In this document: piece by piece, positions 24,244 through 33,366 of the stretch
Position numbering within the stretch: the stretch's first letter is position 1
Layout: the number at the start of each line of letters is the position of its first letter
Origin: Alcanivorax nanhaiticus
Lineage (GTDB): Bacteria > Pseudomonadota > Gammaproteobacteria > Pseudomonadales > Alcanivoracaceae
Direction: 5' to 3'
Length of the DNA stretch: 64,000 nucleotides
NCBI RefSeq assembly: GCF_000756665.1
Contig: NZ_ARXV01000003.1
Span: 248,001-312,000, forward strand
The notes under the pieces: generated by a model
Seen by the model: only the letters and a program-made list of their open reading frames with translations
Told to the model about the DNA's origin: nothing
Database searches by the model: none
Translations under genes and position numbers: made by a program

Positions 24244-26615
24244 CAGCTTCCTGTTGGCACTGTGGCAACCTGGCTCCTGCAGGTGCGTTCCAGGCTCGTA
24301 CCCCAGAGGGCTCACGCGATGCTTGCTGTCCGGGCTGTGCCGCAGCCATTGAAACGATCTACGGCCTTGGACTCGACGATTACTATACAGTGCGCGAAAG
24401 CGAGGCGCCGGTGCCGGATGAGACCCGTACCGCTCTCAACCGTGCCTTGTTCCAGGTTCCAGAACTGGTTGCCCCACACATTACTGCCATTACCGGTGGC
24501 GAGCGGCTCAAACTGCAACTGGGCGGGCTGACCTGTGCAGCTTGCAGCTGGTTGATTGAAAAAGCGTTGCGTGATCAACCCGGAGTCACGGCGGCATCTG
24601 TCAACCTGGCCGGCATGACCCTGTTGGTAGATTTCAAGGGGCCTGCAAAGCCTGAAGCGGTAGCTAATCGGGTTCTGCGGCTTGGCTATAGCGTTACCCT
24701 TCCAGGCGACCCAGCTCAGAGCCAGCAGCAGAAACAGGAACAGCGGCGACTGACTGGACGGCTTGCGCTGGCGGGGCTCGGCGCGATGCAGGCGATGATG
24801 TATGCCACCGCACTTTATATCGGCGCCTTTGAGGGCAAGGATGCCATTTATGAGTGGGTGTTCCGCATCGCCAGCCTTGTGGTTGCAACCCCTGTCGTGT
24901 TCTACGCAGGCTGGCCATTCTTCACTGGAGCCTGGCTCGGGCTGAAGAACGGTCGCCTGAACATGGATGTCCCCATTGCCCTTGCCCTATCGCTGGCCTG
25001 GGCCGGCAGCCTTATTGTCATGGCCACCGGAGGGCAGCATGTCTATTTCGATTCTGCTGCCATGTTTGTTTTCTTTCTCCTCATCAGCCGCTGGCTGGAA
25101 CAGCGTCAACGGCAGGCAATCCATGAGAGCTATCGCCAGCTTGGCGAGACACTTCCGCAGGCGGTACGCAGGCTTGATAACAGCGATAATGCTGTCTGGA
25201 TTAGTGCCCGCCAGGTAGCCAAAGGCGACCGCCTTCAGCTTATTCAAGGTGATACTGTGCCTGCGGATGGCCAGATTCTTCACGGCGAAGCCGCGCTGGA
25301 TGAGTCTGCCTTTACCGGTGAATCGGTGCCTGTCCAGCGCAGGCCAGGCGAGAGGGTTCATGCTGGCACCCGAATCGCCGAGGGCGGACTGGTGATGGAA
25401 GCCAGCAGCACAGTAGCCACCAGCCTGATGGCACAGATTGGCGAGCAAGTGGACCGGGCCCAGCAAGAACGGGTCGAGGTGGTAAGGGACTGGCAACAAG
25501 TCGCTCCTTTGTTCACGTTCGCCATTCTGCTTCTGGCAGGTGCGACGATGGCCTGGCATTGGTCGTCCGGCCCTGCGGTGGCCTTTGAACATACCCTTGC
25601 TGTGCTCGTCGTCACCTGTCCGTGTGCATTGGCCCTGGCGGTTCCTCTCACGCTGTCTGCGACTCTGGGGGCCGCACTGAAGAATGGCGTGCTGATCGCA
25701 TCACCACGGCAGCTGTTAGCGTTGCCGAACATCAAGGGTGCGCTGTTTGACAAGACCGGCACACTGACTTCCGGGCAATTCACCATTGTGGAGACCCGTA
25801 AATCCGTAAATACGCCAGCCAGCCTTAATGAAGATACCTTGCTCGGCATTGCTGCGGCTCTGGAGTGGCAAAACCCACACCCACTGGCCCGTCCCTTCCA
25901 GACTATGCCTCGTGATCCTGCAGTCACAGATGTTGTCGCATCCCGAAATGGCGTGCGGGGCACGCGGGATAATCTCACCTGGAGCATGACTGGCGCTCCT
26001 GAGAAAAGCCATGCCGGCATGACCTGTCTGGCACTGAGTTGCAATGAAGCAGTCATGCTGCACCTGTGGCTGGAAGACACGGTACGACCTGAATCTGCCA
26101 GCACGGTATCTTGCCTTGCTGACCAAGGCATTCGCTCTCGCATGGCCACTGGCGATAACCCCGGAGCGGCACGGAAAGTGGCCAGCCAGACCGGCATCGA
26201 GGAATGGCACGCAGAAATGACGCCGGAAGCAAAGCAGCAATGGATCAGCGAACTGGAGCAGGCTGCTCCACAGATGGTCGTGGGAGACGGCATTAACGAC
26301 GCCAATGCCATGTTAAGCGCATCGGTATCGGTCGCCACCGCCAATGCCACCAGCCTCACCCAGCGCGCCGCCGGGTTATATTTATTACAGGACAACCTGG
26401 ATGCCATCCCGGCGCTACCGGCCCTGGGCCGCCAATGTCGGCGGCTGATACGTCAAAACCTGAGCTGGGCTTTGCTTTACAATCTGCTGGCGGTGCCGTT
26501 TGCGGTGGCCGGCTGGATCCCCCCCTGGGCTGCCGCTATCGGAATGTCTGCCAGCTCGTTGCTGGTTACCTTTAATGCTGCACGGATAAGTCGATGGAAA
26601 TTGTCATCCTCCTGA
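24240..26615 (+). CDS. ccoI: Copper-translocating P1B-type ATPase for cbb3 assembly
   Basis: 791-residue Cu(I) exporter that feeds copper to CcoN. An N-terminal Cys cluster (CWHCGN, CCPGC) is followed by a heavy-metal domain with GGLTCAACSW (about 96-105). Then membrane helices, actuator TGES (FTGESVPV), metal-site TCPCALAL (about 460), phosphorylation DKTGTLT, the nucleotide-binding HP (NPHPLARPF) and the hinge GDGINDANAM. Overlaps ccoH by four bases and ccoS by 22. Distinct from CopA-type detox pumps by the cysteine-rich start and the operon. Confidence 0.95.
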   Translation: MTASCWHCGNLAPAGAFQARTPEGSRDACCPGCAAAIETIYGLGLDDYYTVRESEAPVPDETRTALNRALFQVPELVAPHITAITGGERLKLQLGGLTCAACSWLIEKALRDQPGVTAASVNLAGMTLLVDFKGPAKPEAVANRVLRLGYSVTLPGDPAQSQQQKQEQRRLTGRLALAGLGAMQAMMYATALYIGAFEGKDAIYEWVFRIASLVVATPVVFYAGWPFFTGAWLGLKNGRLNMDVPIALALSLAWAGSLIVMATGGQHVYFDSAAMFVFFLLISRWLEQRQRQAIHESYRQLGETLPQAVRRLDNSDNAVWISARQVAKGDRLQLIQGDTVPADGQILHGEAALDESAFTGESVPVQRRPGERVHAGTRIAEGGLVMEASSTVATSLMAQIGEQVDRAQQERVEVVRDWQQVAPLFTFAILLLAGATMAWHWSSGPAVAFEHTLAVLVVTCPCALALAVPLTLSATLGAALKNGVLIASPRQLLALPNIKGALFDKTGTLTSGQFTIVETRKSVNTPASLNEDTLLGIAAALEWQNPHPLARPFQTMPRDPAVTDVVASRNGVRGTRDNLTWSMTGAPEKSHAGMTCLALSCNEAVMLHLWLEDTVRPESASTVSCLADQGIRSRMATGDNPGAARKVASQTGIEEWHAEMTPEAKQQWISELEQAAPQMVVGDGINDANAMLSASVSVATANATSLTQRAAGLYLLQDNLDAIPALPALGRQCRRLIRQNLSWALLYNLLAVPFAVAGWIPPWAAAIGMSASSLLVTFNAARISRWKLSSS

Positions 26616-26806
26616 TCCCCCTGGCCCTGATTTTTCTGGGGGGTGCCATCGCGTTTCTGTTCTGGGCGCTGCGTAAGGATCAGTTTGAGGATCTGGATAA
26701 TGCGTCCTGGCGTGTCGTTTTTGATGACCGCGAACAACGCCGTAAGCCGCCATCGTCACCTTCAGAAAAGCCCGTAACGGAAAAGTCCCAGAACGATGAG
26801 CCCTGA
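26594..26806 (+). CDS. ccoS: cbb3 oxidase maturation protein CcoS
   Basis: 70 residues: a single helix (about 4-25, IVILLIPLALIFLGGAIAFL) followed by FWALRKDQFEDLDN, the family signature, and a polar tail. Needed for cofactor insertion into CcoN. Begins inside the end of ccoI and overlaps the next gene by 11 bases. Confidence 0.93.
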   Translation: MEIVILLIPLALIFLGGAIAFLFWALRKDQFEDLDNASWRVVFDDREQRRKPPSSPSEKPVTEKSQNDEP

Positions 26807-27590
26807 TTCCTGGTTCGCATTAATCGCCAGCAGCGCCCTGATTGCCGCCACCGGCAGCATTCATTGTGTCGGTATGTGCGGCGGCATCAGTAGCGCCTTG
26901 AGCTTTGCGATACCCGAGGCTCGCCGTCAGGGGCAAACCCTGTGGCTCTGGCAAGCCGTGCTGGGGTTGGGACGTGTCACCACCTATACCCTGCTTGGCA
27001 TACTGGCCGGGACCCTGGGTCAGGGCTTGCTGGGTTGGTTGCCCGGCCCCTCGATGGCTGTGGGCCTGGCGTTGTCCGGGATTCTGATGTTGCTACTGGC
27101 CTTGCACCTTTCTGGTAAAGGTGGACTGCTGGCACAACTGGAGCGATTCGGTCAGGGAGTCTGGCGCACTCTGCAACCGCTGACCCGCAAGCTGATGCCG
27201 CTGGATTCGTTCCTGAAAGCCTGGCTGCTTGGCATATTGTGGGGTTTTTTGCCCTGTGGACTGGTTTACACCGCGCTGGCGCTGGCTGCGACCTCCGGCG
27301 GCCCTGCCTCTGGCGGAGTCATCATGGCGGTGTTTGGGGCAATCACTGTGGTTCCGGTTGCCACAACTGGCGTAGTCGCATCTCACTTGCAAGGTTTTCG
27401 TGGCCCTGTCGCCCGCAAGATCGCCGTCGCGGTTACCCTGATTCTGGCAATCACATTCCTGCTGATGGCCTGGCAAATGGCTAACGGCACGGGCCATGTC
27501 CACCATCACAATGGGCACGGCGGGCACAGCAGCCCAATGGAGTCGACGCCTGCTGAGGAGCAAAATCACGCCCACCACCATGATCATTGA
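26796..27590 (+). CDS. SafE/TauE-like membrane protein with His-rich tail
   Basis: 264 residues, about six membrane helices. The N-terminal GSIHCVGMCGGI (about 21-32) is the Cys-containing motif seen in the SafE-like proteins that follow ccoS in Pseudomonas-like genomes. The C-terminus is a metal-ligand-rich tail (HVHHHNGHGGHSS, then NHAHHHDH). Family members are loosely annotated as sulfite exporters, but the position in the cco cluster and the His tail favour a metal (copper) role; this is inference. Overlaps ccoS by 11 bases. Confidence 0.75.
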   Translation: MSPDSWFALIASSALIAATGSIHCVGMCGGISSALSFAIPEARRQGQTLWLWQAVLGLGRVTTYTLLGILAGTLGQGLLGWLPGPSMAVGLALSGILMLLLALHLSGKGGLLAQLERFGQGVWRTLQPLTRKLMPLDSFLKAWLLGILWGFLPCGLVYTALALAATSGGPASGGVIMAVFGAITVVPVATTGVVASHLQGFRGPVARKIAVAVTLILAITFLLMAWQMANGTGHVHHHNGHGGHSSPMESTPAEEQNHAHHHDH

Positions 27591-27628
27591 TCCATATCAA
27601 GAAAACGGAAAGGTGGCGGCCCCATAAT
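27587..27628 (+). promoter_or_regulatory. Anr/FNR box and class II promoter of hemN
   Basis: Perfect TTGAT-CCAT-ATCAA at 27587-27600, overlapping the stop of the SafE-like gene. With the site at -41.5 the start is near 27635, and CATAAT at 27623-27628 falls exactly at the -10 position. About 20 bases of leader to the GTG start. Confidence 0.9.
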
Positions 27629-27655
27629 TCCTCCGTCTTGTCAGGAGGAATCACT

Positions 27656-29029
27656 GTGGTCGAATGGAATGAATCGTTGATCCATCAATACGGTGGTCCA
27701 GGCCCGCGCTATACCTCCTACCCCACCGCGCCGAATTTTCATGGCGGAATAAGCCATCAGGATCTGGCCACTGCGGTTGAAGAAGGCAACGCCGCACGGC
27801 GCCCGCTTTCCCTGTACTTCCACATCCCGTTTTGCAGCACGGTTTGTTACTACTGTGGCTGTAATCGCATTGTCACGGCCAACAAGGCGCGTGCTGGCGA
27901 GTATTTGCAGCATCTGAAGCATGAGATACGCATGCGAGCAGCCATGGTTGACCCGCGACGCCAGGTTACCCAGATTCACTGGGGTGGCGGCACCCCCACT
28001 TACCTCAGTGATGCCCAAATGACTGAGCTGGTCTACGACATGGCTCGTCATTTCAACCTTCGCGAAGATGACCGGGGTGACTACGCCATCGAAATCGACC
28101 CCCGAACGGTTGATCGATCCCGCCTGGGTCTTCTGCGCGGGTTGGGCTTTAACCGTGTCAGCCTTGGCGTTCAGGATCTGGACACTGATGTGCAGACTGC
28201 CGTTAACCGGATTCAATCCTGGGAAATGATTCGCGACACCATGCGCTGGGCGCGGGATTTTGGCTTTCGTTCCATCAATCTGGATCTGATTAGCGGGCTA
28301 CCCAGACAGTCCGAGGCCTCAATGAGGCGAACACTGGAAAAGATCATTCCGCTGAAGCCAGAGCGAATCTCCCTCTACAACTACGCGCACCTCCCGGACC
28401 GATTCAAGGTGCAGAGACAAATCAACAGTGCGGAATTGCCCAGCGCAGAGGAAAAGGTACGCATGTACGCCCGTGCCGGCGCCATGCTCCAGGATGCGGG
28501 TTACCGCTTTATTGGTATGGATCATTTTGCGCTGGAGAGTGACGAGATGGCGGTAGCTCAAAATAATGGGCTTCTGCATCGCAATTTTCAGGGCTATAGC
28601 CTGCATGGTGATGCCGATTTGCTGGCCATGGGTGTCAGCGCCATCAGCCAGATTGGCAACCTGTACGTGCAGAATGAGAAAAATATCACGCAGTGGCAGA
28701 GTCGCATCGAAAACGGTGAAATCCCGATTGAGAAAGGCTATCTGTTAACCACTGATGATCAAATGCGCCGTGATCTGATCATGCGCCTGCTTTGCGATCT
28801 TAATCTTGATATTCCGGCTTTCGAACAGCGCTGGGAAATCCGCTTTGCCGATACCTTTGCCGAAGCGTTACAGCGTTGGCATTTATTTGCGGATCAGGGG
28901 CTGGTGAGCCTGTCTGCAGACCATTTGAAGATCACCGAACAGGGCCGACTGGTAAGCCGTGCCCTGGTGCAACCGTTCGACCGGTACATTACCCAGCAGG
29001 AAGCGGTAAAATATAGCCGCATTCTCTAG
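27656..29029 (+). CDS. hemN: Oxygen-independent coproporphyrinogen III dehydrogenase
   Basis: 457 residues, the same size as E. coli HemN. Radical-SAM enzyme that makes protoporphyrinogen IX without O2. The HIPFCSTVCYYCGCN segment carries the CxxxCxxC cluster motif, and GGGTPTYL follows (about 110-117). Start chosen at GTG 27656, which has AGGAGG seven bases upstream; the frame is open from 27587, but that part is the promoter and Anr box. Haem supply at low oxygen fits the neighbouring oxidase genes. Confidence 0.95.
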   Translation: MVEWNESLIHQYGGPGPRYTSYPTAPNFHGGISHQDLATAVEEGNAARRPLSLYFHIPFCSTVCYYCGCNRIVTANKARAGEYLQHLKHEIRMRAAMVDPRRQVTQIHWGGGTPTYLSDAQMTELVYDMARHFNLREDDRGDYAIEIDPRTVDRSRLGLLRGLGFNRVSLGVQDLDTDVQTAVNRIQSWEMIRDTMRWARDFGFRSINLDLISGLPRQSEASMRRTLEKIIPLKPERISLYNYAHLPDRFKVQRQINSAELPSAEEKVRMYARAGAMLQDAGYRFIGMDHFALESDEMAVAQNNGLLHRNFQGYSLHGDADLLAMGVSAISQIGNLYVQNEKNITQWQSRIENGEIPIEKGYLLTTDDQMRRDLIMRLLCDLNLDIPAFEQRWEIRFADTFAEALQRWHLFADQGLVSLSADHLKITEQGRLVSRALVQPFDRYITQQEAVKYSRIL

Positions 29030-29097
29030 GCAATCACCGGTTTAATTGCTCTACACTAATGAGAGCCTATACGCAGCGTTTTATTAGGGAGTTTCCC

Positions 29098-29811
29098 GTG
29101 TCACAGCACGTTTCATGCAATGAGTGCAGTCTCAGCCCGGTTTGTCTTCCCCTGGCGGTTGCCCCCGCACAGCTGGACCAACTGGACAACATCATTCACC
29201 GTGGCCGCCCCCTGAAACGTGGCGAGCACCTGTTTCGTGCTTCGGATAATTTTGAAGCGGTGTATGCGGTCCGCTCCGGCGCGATCAAAACCTATGTACT
29301 CAGTGATCAGGGCGACGAGCAGGTAACCGGCTTCTATCTGCCTGGCGAAGTGCTGGGCATGGACGGCATCAGCACTGCACACCATGTTTCCAACGCCAAG
29401 GCCCTGGAAACCGCTACGGTGTGTGAGATCCCGTTCGCCCAACTCGAAAATCTCTCGCAGAAAATTCCCTCCTTGCAACATCACTTTTTCAGTCTGATGA
29501 GCAACGAAATTCGGGCCGACCGTGAATTGCACATGCTGTTGAGCAAGAAAAATGCAGATGATCGCGTTGCGTCCCTGCTGCTCTCCCTGTCAGCCCGTCA
29601 TCAACGTCGCGGCCTGAGCAGCAGGGTATTTCGCCTGCCCATGTCACGCTACGACATTGCCAACTACCTTGGCCTTGCCGTTGAAACGGTCAGCCGTATT
29701 TTCACGCGCTTCCAGCAAAACGGCTGGCTGCGGGCTGAAGGCCGGGAAGTCGAAATTCTGGATCGCGGAAAGCTGTGTGGCCATGACCCGGCGCTGGAGG
29801 ATTCACTGTGA
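29098..29811 (+). CDS. anr: Anr/FNR oxygen-sensing transcriptional regulator
   Basis: 237 residues, CRP/FNR family. Cluster cysteines C7, C10, C16 (SCNECSLSPVC) and C109 (ATVCEIPF) keep the spacing of the [4Fe-4S] ligands of E. coli FNR. The C-terminal helix-turn-helix reads YLGLAVETVSRIFTRFQQNG, with the E-x2-SR that reads TTGAT half-sites. GTG 29098 preferred (AGGGAG before it); an in-frame ATG at 29059 would add 13 residues but uses rare AGA/AGG codons and has no ribosome site. Predicted to act on the boxes at 19054, 22316 and 27587. Confidence 0.93.
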   Translation: MSQHVSCNECSLSPVCLPLAVAPAQLDQLDNIIHRGRPLKRGEHLFRASDNFEAVYAVRSGAIKTYVLSDQGDEQVTGFYLPGEVLGMDGISTAHHVSNAKALETATVCEIPFAQLENLSQKIPSLQHHFFSLMSNEIRADRELHMLLSKKNADDRVASLLLSLSARHQRRGLSSRVFRLPMSRYDIANYLGLAVETVSRIFTRFQQNGWLRAEGREVEILDRGKLCGHDPALEDSL

Positions 29812-30725
29812 AACAGCCCGTGATGGTGGTGCTGGACCCGACGCTCAAAGCACCCCAGCCTGCATTTGAGAAGGCCAAGCAGCTGGCTGCTGCCCGTAAC
29901 ACTTCGCTCGTGGTAGCCGTTAACGGTTACTCGTCTGCCATGGTGCGTGCTGTAGGCTATGACAAGCAAAGGCTGGAGGCTGCAACTACACAGATTCGTC
30001 ATGCCTGGGAACAACGTATCGCCTCACTGGCACATGGCATGACTTGTAGCGCTCATGTGCTGTGGGAGAAACGGGAAATTGACGCCCTGAAAGGGATTAT
30101 TCTGAACTATTCCCCTTCTGTGGTGGTGGTTCATACCAGCGCGGAAACTGGTTTGAGGCGTCATTTGTTTACCCCGCGTGACTGGCAACTGATCCGCAAG
30201 GCCCCCTGTGATGTGCTGTGTATTCATGGGCAACCCTGGCCCGAGCGCCCCGGCATCCTGGCAGCACTTGACCCTGATACCGGGCAATCTACCCCAGACG
30301 CCCTTTCAGTAAAGGTAGTCAACGAAGCGCAGGCTCTGAGCGATGCTCTCGGCGGCACACTGCACGCTACCCATGTGATGGATGCGGTAGATGACAGCCT
30401 GGTTCTGCTCATGGGTGAGACCCTGTCGGAATTCAGCGGCAGCCTCGAGGACATCAAGGAATCCCAGAAAGCAGCTTTCCGACAATTTGCCAGTGGACAA
30501 GGGCTATCGGCAGAGCAGTTGATTCTGTTGGAGGGCCCTGTTGCCCGCACGCTGTCCCATTACTGCAAGGATAACGAACTAGACTTGCTGGTTGTCGGCA
30601 CCGTGCACCGCAACTTGCCAGAAAGGCTGTTGCTAGGGGCCACCGCCGAGGCCGTTATTAGCCAGGCCAGCTGCGATGTGCTGGTAGTCAAACCCGATGA
30701 TTTCCAGACTCCCTGGAAATCCTGA
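29808..30725 (+). CDS. uspE: Tandem universal stress protein (UspE-like)
   Basis: 305 residues, two Usp domains in tandem (about 1-145 and 150-300). The second ends with the ATP-site-like LLVVGTVHRNLPERLLLGAT (about 260-279), then SCDVLVVKP; the first has the degenerate APCDVLCIHG. E. coli uspE also lies next to fnr. GTG start overlaps the anr stop (GTGA), so the two are co-translated. Likely acts in stress or oxygen-limited survival. Confidence 0.85.
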   Translation: MKQPVMVVLDPTLKAPQPAFEKAKQLAAARNTSLVVAVNGYSSAMVRAVGYDKQRLEAATTQIRHAWEQRIASLAHGMTCSAHVLWEKREIDALKGIILNYSPSVVVVHTSAETGLRRHLFTPRDWQLIRKAPCDVLCIHGQPWPERPGILAALDPDTGQSTPDALSVKVVNEAQALSDALGGTLHATHVMDAVDDSLVLLMGETLSEFSGSLEDIKESQKAAFRQFASGQGLSAEQLILLEGPVARTLSHYCKDNELDLLVVGTVHRNLPERLLLGATAEAVISQASCDVLVVKPDDFQTPWKS

Positions 30726-30742
30726 TTGCGGAGAAGCAACCG

Positions 30743-31042
30743 ATGTCTGAGAAAAAGGACTTTATCGAATCCCTGCGCCAAAAGCTGGAAGATTGGGACT
30801 ATCAACGCGACCGTCTGGCGGCACGAATCAGTGATCTCAGTCAGGAATGGCGAGAAGAAGCAGAGGAAAAACTGGCGGACTTCAAAGAGGAACGCAAGGA
30901 ACTTGAAGCCAAACTGGAAGTGCTGGAATCCCGGACCGAAGATGCCTGGCAAGACATCAAGGATGGCATTGAACTGGCCTGGGATGGCCTGAAGACCGGC
31001 CTGCTTGCCGCGCGCAGCGAGTTTGAAGACAAAGACAAATAA
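30743..31042 (+). CDS. Small coiled-coil stress protein (sll1863-like)
   Basis: 99 residues, almost entirely charged heptad coiled coil (about 8-85), rich in Glu, Lys and Arg and without Cys or signal peptide. The stretch DIKDGIELAWDGLKTGLLAA resembles the small sll1863-type stress proteins. Seventeen bases after uspE, so probably in the same operon. The stop is immediately followed by a repeat region. Confidence 0.6.
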   Translation: MSEKKDFIESLRQKLEDWDYQRDRLAARISDLSQEWREEAEEKLADFKEERKELEAKLEVLESRTEDAWQDIKDGIELAWDGLKTGLLAARSEFEDKDK

Positions 31043-31141
31043 GCAGTGACGAGTCGCGAGTAACGAGTTGCGAAACCCGGAACCATTCGTGTTTTGAATT
31101 TCGCAACTCGAAACTCGTGACTCGAAACTTGCTTACTGCTC
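31041..31141. repeat. Inverted ACGAGT/ACTCG-type repeat between convergent genes
   Basis: Left part AGCAGTGACGAGTCGCGAGT..., then GAGTTGCGAAA (31065-31075); right part TTTCGCAACTC (31099-31109) and ACTCGAAACTTGCTTACTGCT. The two sides are imperfect inverted copies, including the terminal AGCAGT/ACTGCT. The right end runs into the yaaA stop and last codons. Can form a long hairpin and may serve as terminator. Confidence 0.75.
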
Positions 31142-31906
31142 TTCCCTTCTGAACACCGGCTTGTCAGCCGTAGATTCATTTTCACAGTAGCGATAGCCCG
31201 CCACATCGAAGTTCACCAGCTTGGCAGGATCCTTGATGCCTTTCTTCAGAATCCAGGCCGCCATCAACCCTCGCGCTTTCTTCGCGTAGAAGCTGATTAC
31301 CTTGTATTTTCCGTTCTTCTCGTCCTGAAACACCGGCTCGATGATACGGCCGTTGATGTCCTTGGACTTCACTGACTTGAAGTACTCATTGGATGCCAGA
31401 TTGACCAGGACGTCGGTTTTCAGCGCTTTCATGTCTGTGTTGAGCTGGTCAGTGATGGTGTGCCCCCAGAAGGCATAAAGATCCTTGCCTCGCGCATTTT
31501 CCAGCTTTGTGCCCATTTCAAGGCGGTAAGGCTGCATCAAATCCAGAGGTCTCAGCACACCATATAAGCCAGAAAGCATACGAAAATGACTCTGGGCACG
31601 TTCAAGCTGCTTATCAGTGAACGTTTCGATTTCCAGGCCGGTGTAGACGTCGCCCTTGAAAGCAAACGCGGCAGGACGTGCATTTTTCTTGTTGAAGGGG
31701 CGCTGCCACTGGGCAAAACGCTCCACATTGAGGTGAGCAATCTTGTCGCTGACTTTCATCAGGCTCCCTACATCGGCCGGAGACAGCTGGCGAGCCCGTT
31801 CGATCAGTATTTCGCTATCATCAAGAAGGCGCGGTTGAGTCGTCTTCAGAGGCGGTAACGGGGTCTCGTAATCCAGTGTTTTGGCTGGGGATACCACGAT
31901 CAGCAT
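31133..31906 (-). CDS. yaaA: Peroxide stress protein YaaA
   Basis: 257 residues, the DUF328 family. Starts MLIVVSPAKTLDYETPLP, the family hallmark; YRLEMGTKLENARGKDLYAFWG in the middle (split: YRLEMGTKL and KDLYAFWG) and SFYAKKARGLMAAWI near the end are also typical. YaaA lowers intracellular free iron under H2O2 stress and binds DNA. ATG 31906 with AAGGAG six bases upstream; 14 earlier in-frame codons are discarded. Its last codons and stop lie in the gene-end repeat. Confidence 0.92.
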   Translation of the reverse strand: MLIVVSPAKTLDYETPLPPLKTTQPRLLDDSEILIERARQLSPADVGSLMKVSDKIAHLNVERFAQWQRPFNKKNARPAAFAFKGDVYTGLEIETFTDKQLERAQSHFRMLSGLYGVLRPLDLMQPYRLEMGTKLENARGKDLYAFWGHTITDQLNTDMKALKTDVLVNLASNEYFKSVKSKDINGRIIEPVFQDEKNGKYKVISFYAKKARGLMAAWILKKGIKDPAKLVNFDVAGYRYCENESTADKPVFRREEQ

Positions 31907-31979
31907 GATGTTCTCCTTTACAAGTTGCTGTGGGATTATATGAATCAATACCGTTCAGGTCTTCAAAAGAGGAGGTGAA

Positions 31980-32462
31980 ATGCGCCTATTGTTGGTATTG
32001 ACGGTGGTTATCGCTGTCGTGGCCCTGCTGGTTGCCAGCTGGCAACGGGGCAAACGGGTGTTTTTGATTACCGCCAGCGTGGCTACCGTTGCCGCTATCT
32101 TCCTGATTTACGGAATAGTGAAACCCGGAAAGCATGACCAGATCACCCTCCCCCCTGAGCAAATCCGGTTGGAAATAACGGATACCGCGGATTCCGAGTC
32201 TGGCGTGCGCTTCAGCGGCCGTCTCTTTAACGATAGTGAACTTGATCTGGCCGGCGTGACACTGCGAACCAAAGCGCTGAGCTGCGAACAGGGTCTACAA
32301 AATTGCAAGCCTATTGAGACACAAGAACAGCAGCTGCTTATCTTTATACCCGCCGGCAGGGACTACCGTTTTTCGCTGGTCGCCCGACATCCTGACAGCG
32401 AAACGCCCCCCGATAAATGGGACGTTGATGTGGTGTCCAGACTCGCTTATCCAGACCCTTGA
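31980..32462 (+). CDS. Hypothetical membrane-anchored protein
   Basis: 160 residues, not recognised. Two short hydrophobic segments at the N-terminus (about 2-20 and 27-44) are followed by a roughly 115-residue beta-rich domain that contains a Cys pair (SCEQGLQNCKP, about 101-111), probably a disulphide. It could sit in the periplasm. AGGAGG lies just upstream of the ATG. Divergent from yaaA and 67 bases before the metallo-hydrolase gene. Confidence 0.65.
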   Translation: MRLLLVLTVVIAVVALLVASWQRGKRVFLITASVATVAAIFLIYGIVKPGKHDQITLPPEQIRLEITDTADSESGVRFSGRLFNDSELDLAGVTLRTKALSCEQGLQNCKPIETQEQQLLIFIPAGRDYRFSLVARHPDSETPPDKWDVDVVSRLAYPDP

Positions 32463-32529
32463 GCCCCACGGGCTGGCAAGATGGCGTGATAATGGTCACA
32501 ATTCGCCTTCCTGACACCCTGGAGTCGTT

Positions 32530-33366
32530 ATGGCGTCCTTGATCCCAGGCCAGGCCACCCCCATCGGCACACATGCCTGGCGAGTGCTGGCCCGCAATCC
32601 GGGCATGATGACCGGACCTGGCACCAACAGCTATCTGTTTGGCAAGGACAGCCTCACAGTCATTGATCCCGGCCCTGCGGATCATGATCATCTTCAGGCA
32701 TTGCTCCATGCCGCCGAAGAACTGGGCAAACCCATCACTCAAGTGATCGTTACCCATACCCACCGTGATCATTCCCCCGGCGCGTTGGCGCTCGTTGCCG
32801 CCACAGGCGCCCGTTGTCTCGGACCATTTGTACCGGATGACGGGCTTCAGGATGAGAGCTGGCAGGCGGACACCCTGCTCAGTGATGGCGATGTCATCGA
32901 TTGCGGCGGAGTCGATCTGGAGATCATTGAGACCCCCGGCCATGTCAGCAACCATCTTTGCTTCCTGACCGAACAGGGCTTGTTGTTTACCGGTGATCAT
33001 CTGATTCAGGGCTCCACTGTGGTGATTGCCCCGCCCTCCGGCTCCATGGGGGCTTACTTCGCTTCACTGCGAAAGCTCCAGGGGCGCGGCATTACCATGA
33101 TGGCACCGGGCCACGGGGATGTGATTGAGGATCCTGAGGCGGCCCTGAGCCAGACCCTGGCCCATCGTCAAAAGCGCGAAGACAAGGTGCTGGAAAATCT
33201 CACCGACTCCCCCTCTCCACTGAACCAGCTGGTCAAATCAGTCTACGATGATGTGCCTGTGTTCTTGCACGGTGTTGCGGAGTTTTCACTGCTGGCCCAC
33301 CTGATCAAACTGGCCGAGGACGGCAAAGCCCGGGAATCCGAAGCTGGATGGCATAAAAGCGAGTAA
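32530..33366 (+). CDS. Metallo-beta-lactamase-fold hydrolase (LACTB2-like)
   Basis: 278 residues. MBL motifs: THTHRDHSPGA (HxHxDH, about 76-86), ETPGHVSNHLCFL (about 135-147), FTGDHLIQGS (Asp, about 155-164) and PGHGDVIEDP (about 194-203). N-terminal GTNSYLFGK and a C-terminal winged-helix-like segment match LACTB2/GloB-like hydrolases and endoribonucleases; the substrate is unknown. Ends in GWHKSE with its TAA inside the GCGAGTAACGAG repeat. Confidence 0.85.
   Translation: MASLIPGQATPIGTHAWRVLARNPGMMTGPGTNSYLFGKDSLTVIDPGPADHDHLQALLHAAEELGKPITQVIVTHTHRDHSPGALALVAATGARCLGPFVPDDGLQDESWQADTLLSDGDVIDCGGVDLEIIETPGHVSNHLCFLTEQGLLFTGDHLIQGSTVVIAPPSGSMGAYFASLRKLQGRGITMMAPGHGDVIEDPEAALSQTLAHRQKREDKVLENLTDSPSPLNQLVKSVYDDVPVFLHGVAEFSLLAHLIKLAEDGKARESEAGWHKSE

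Noticed and set aside
25358..26407. A 349-codon minus-strand open frame opposite ccoI
   Set aside because: Shadow of the P-type ATPase gene, no start signal.
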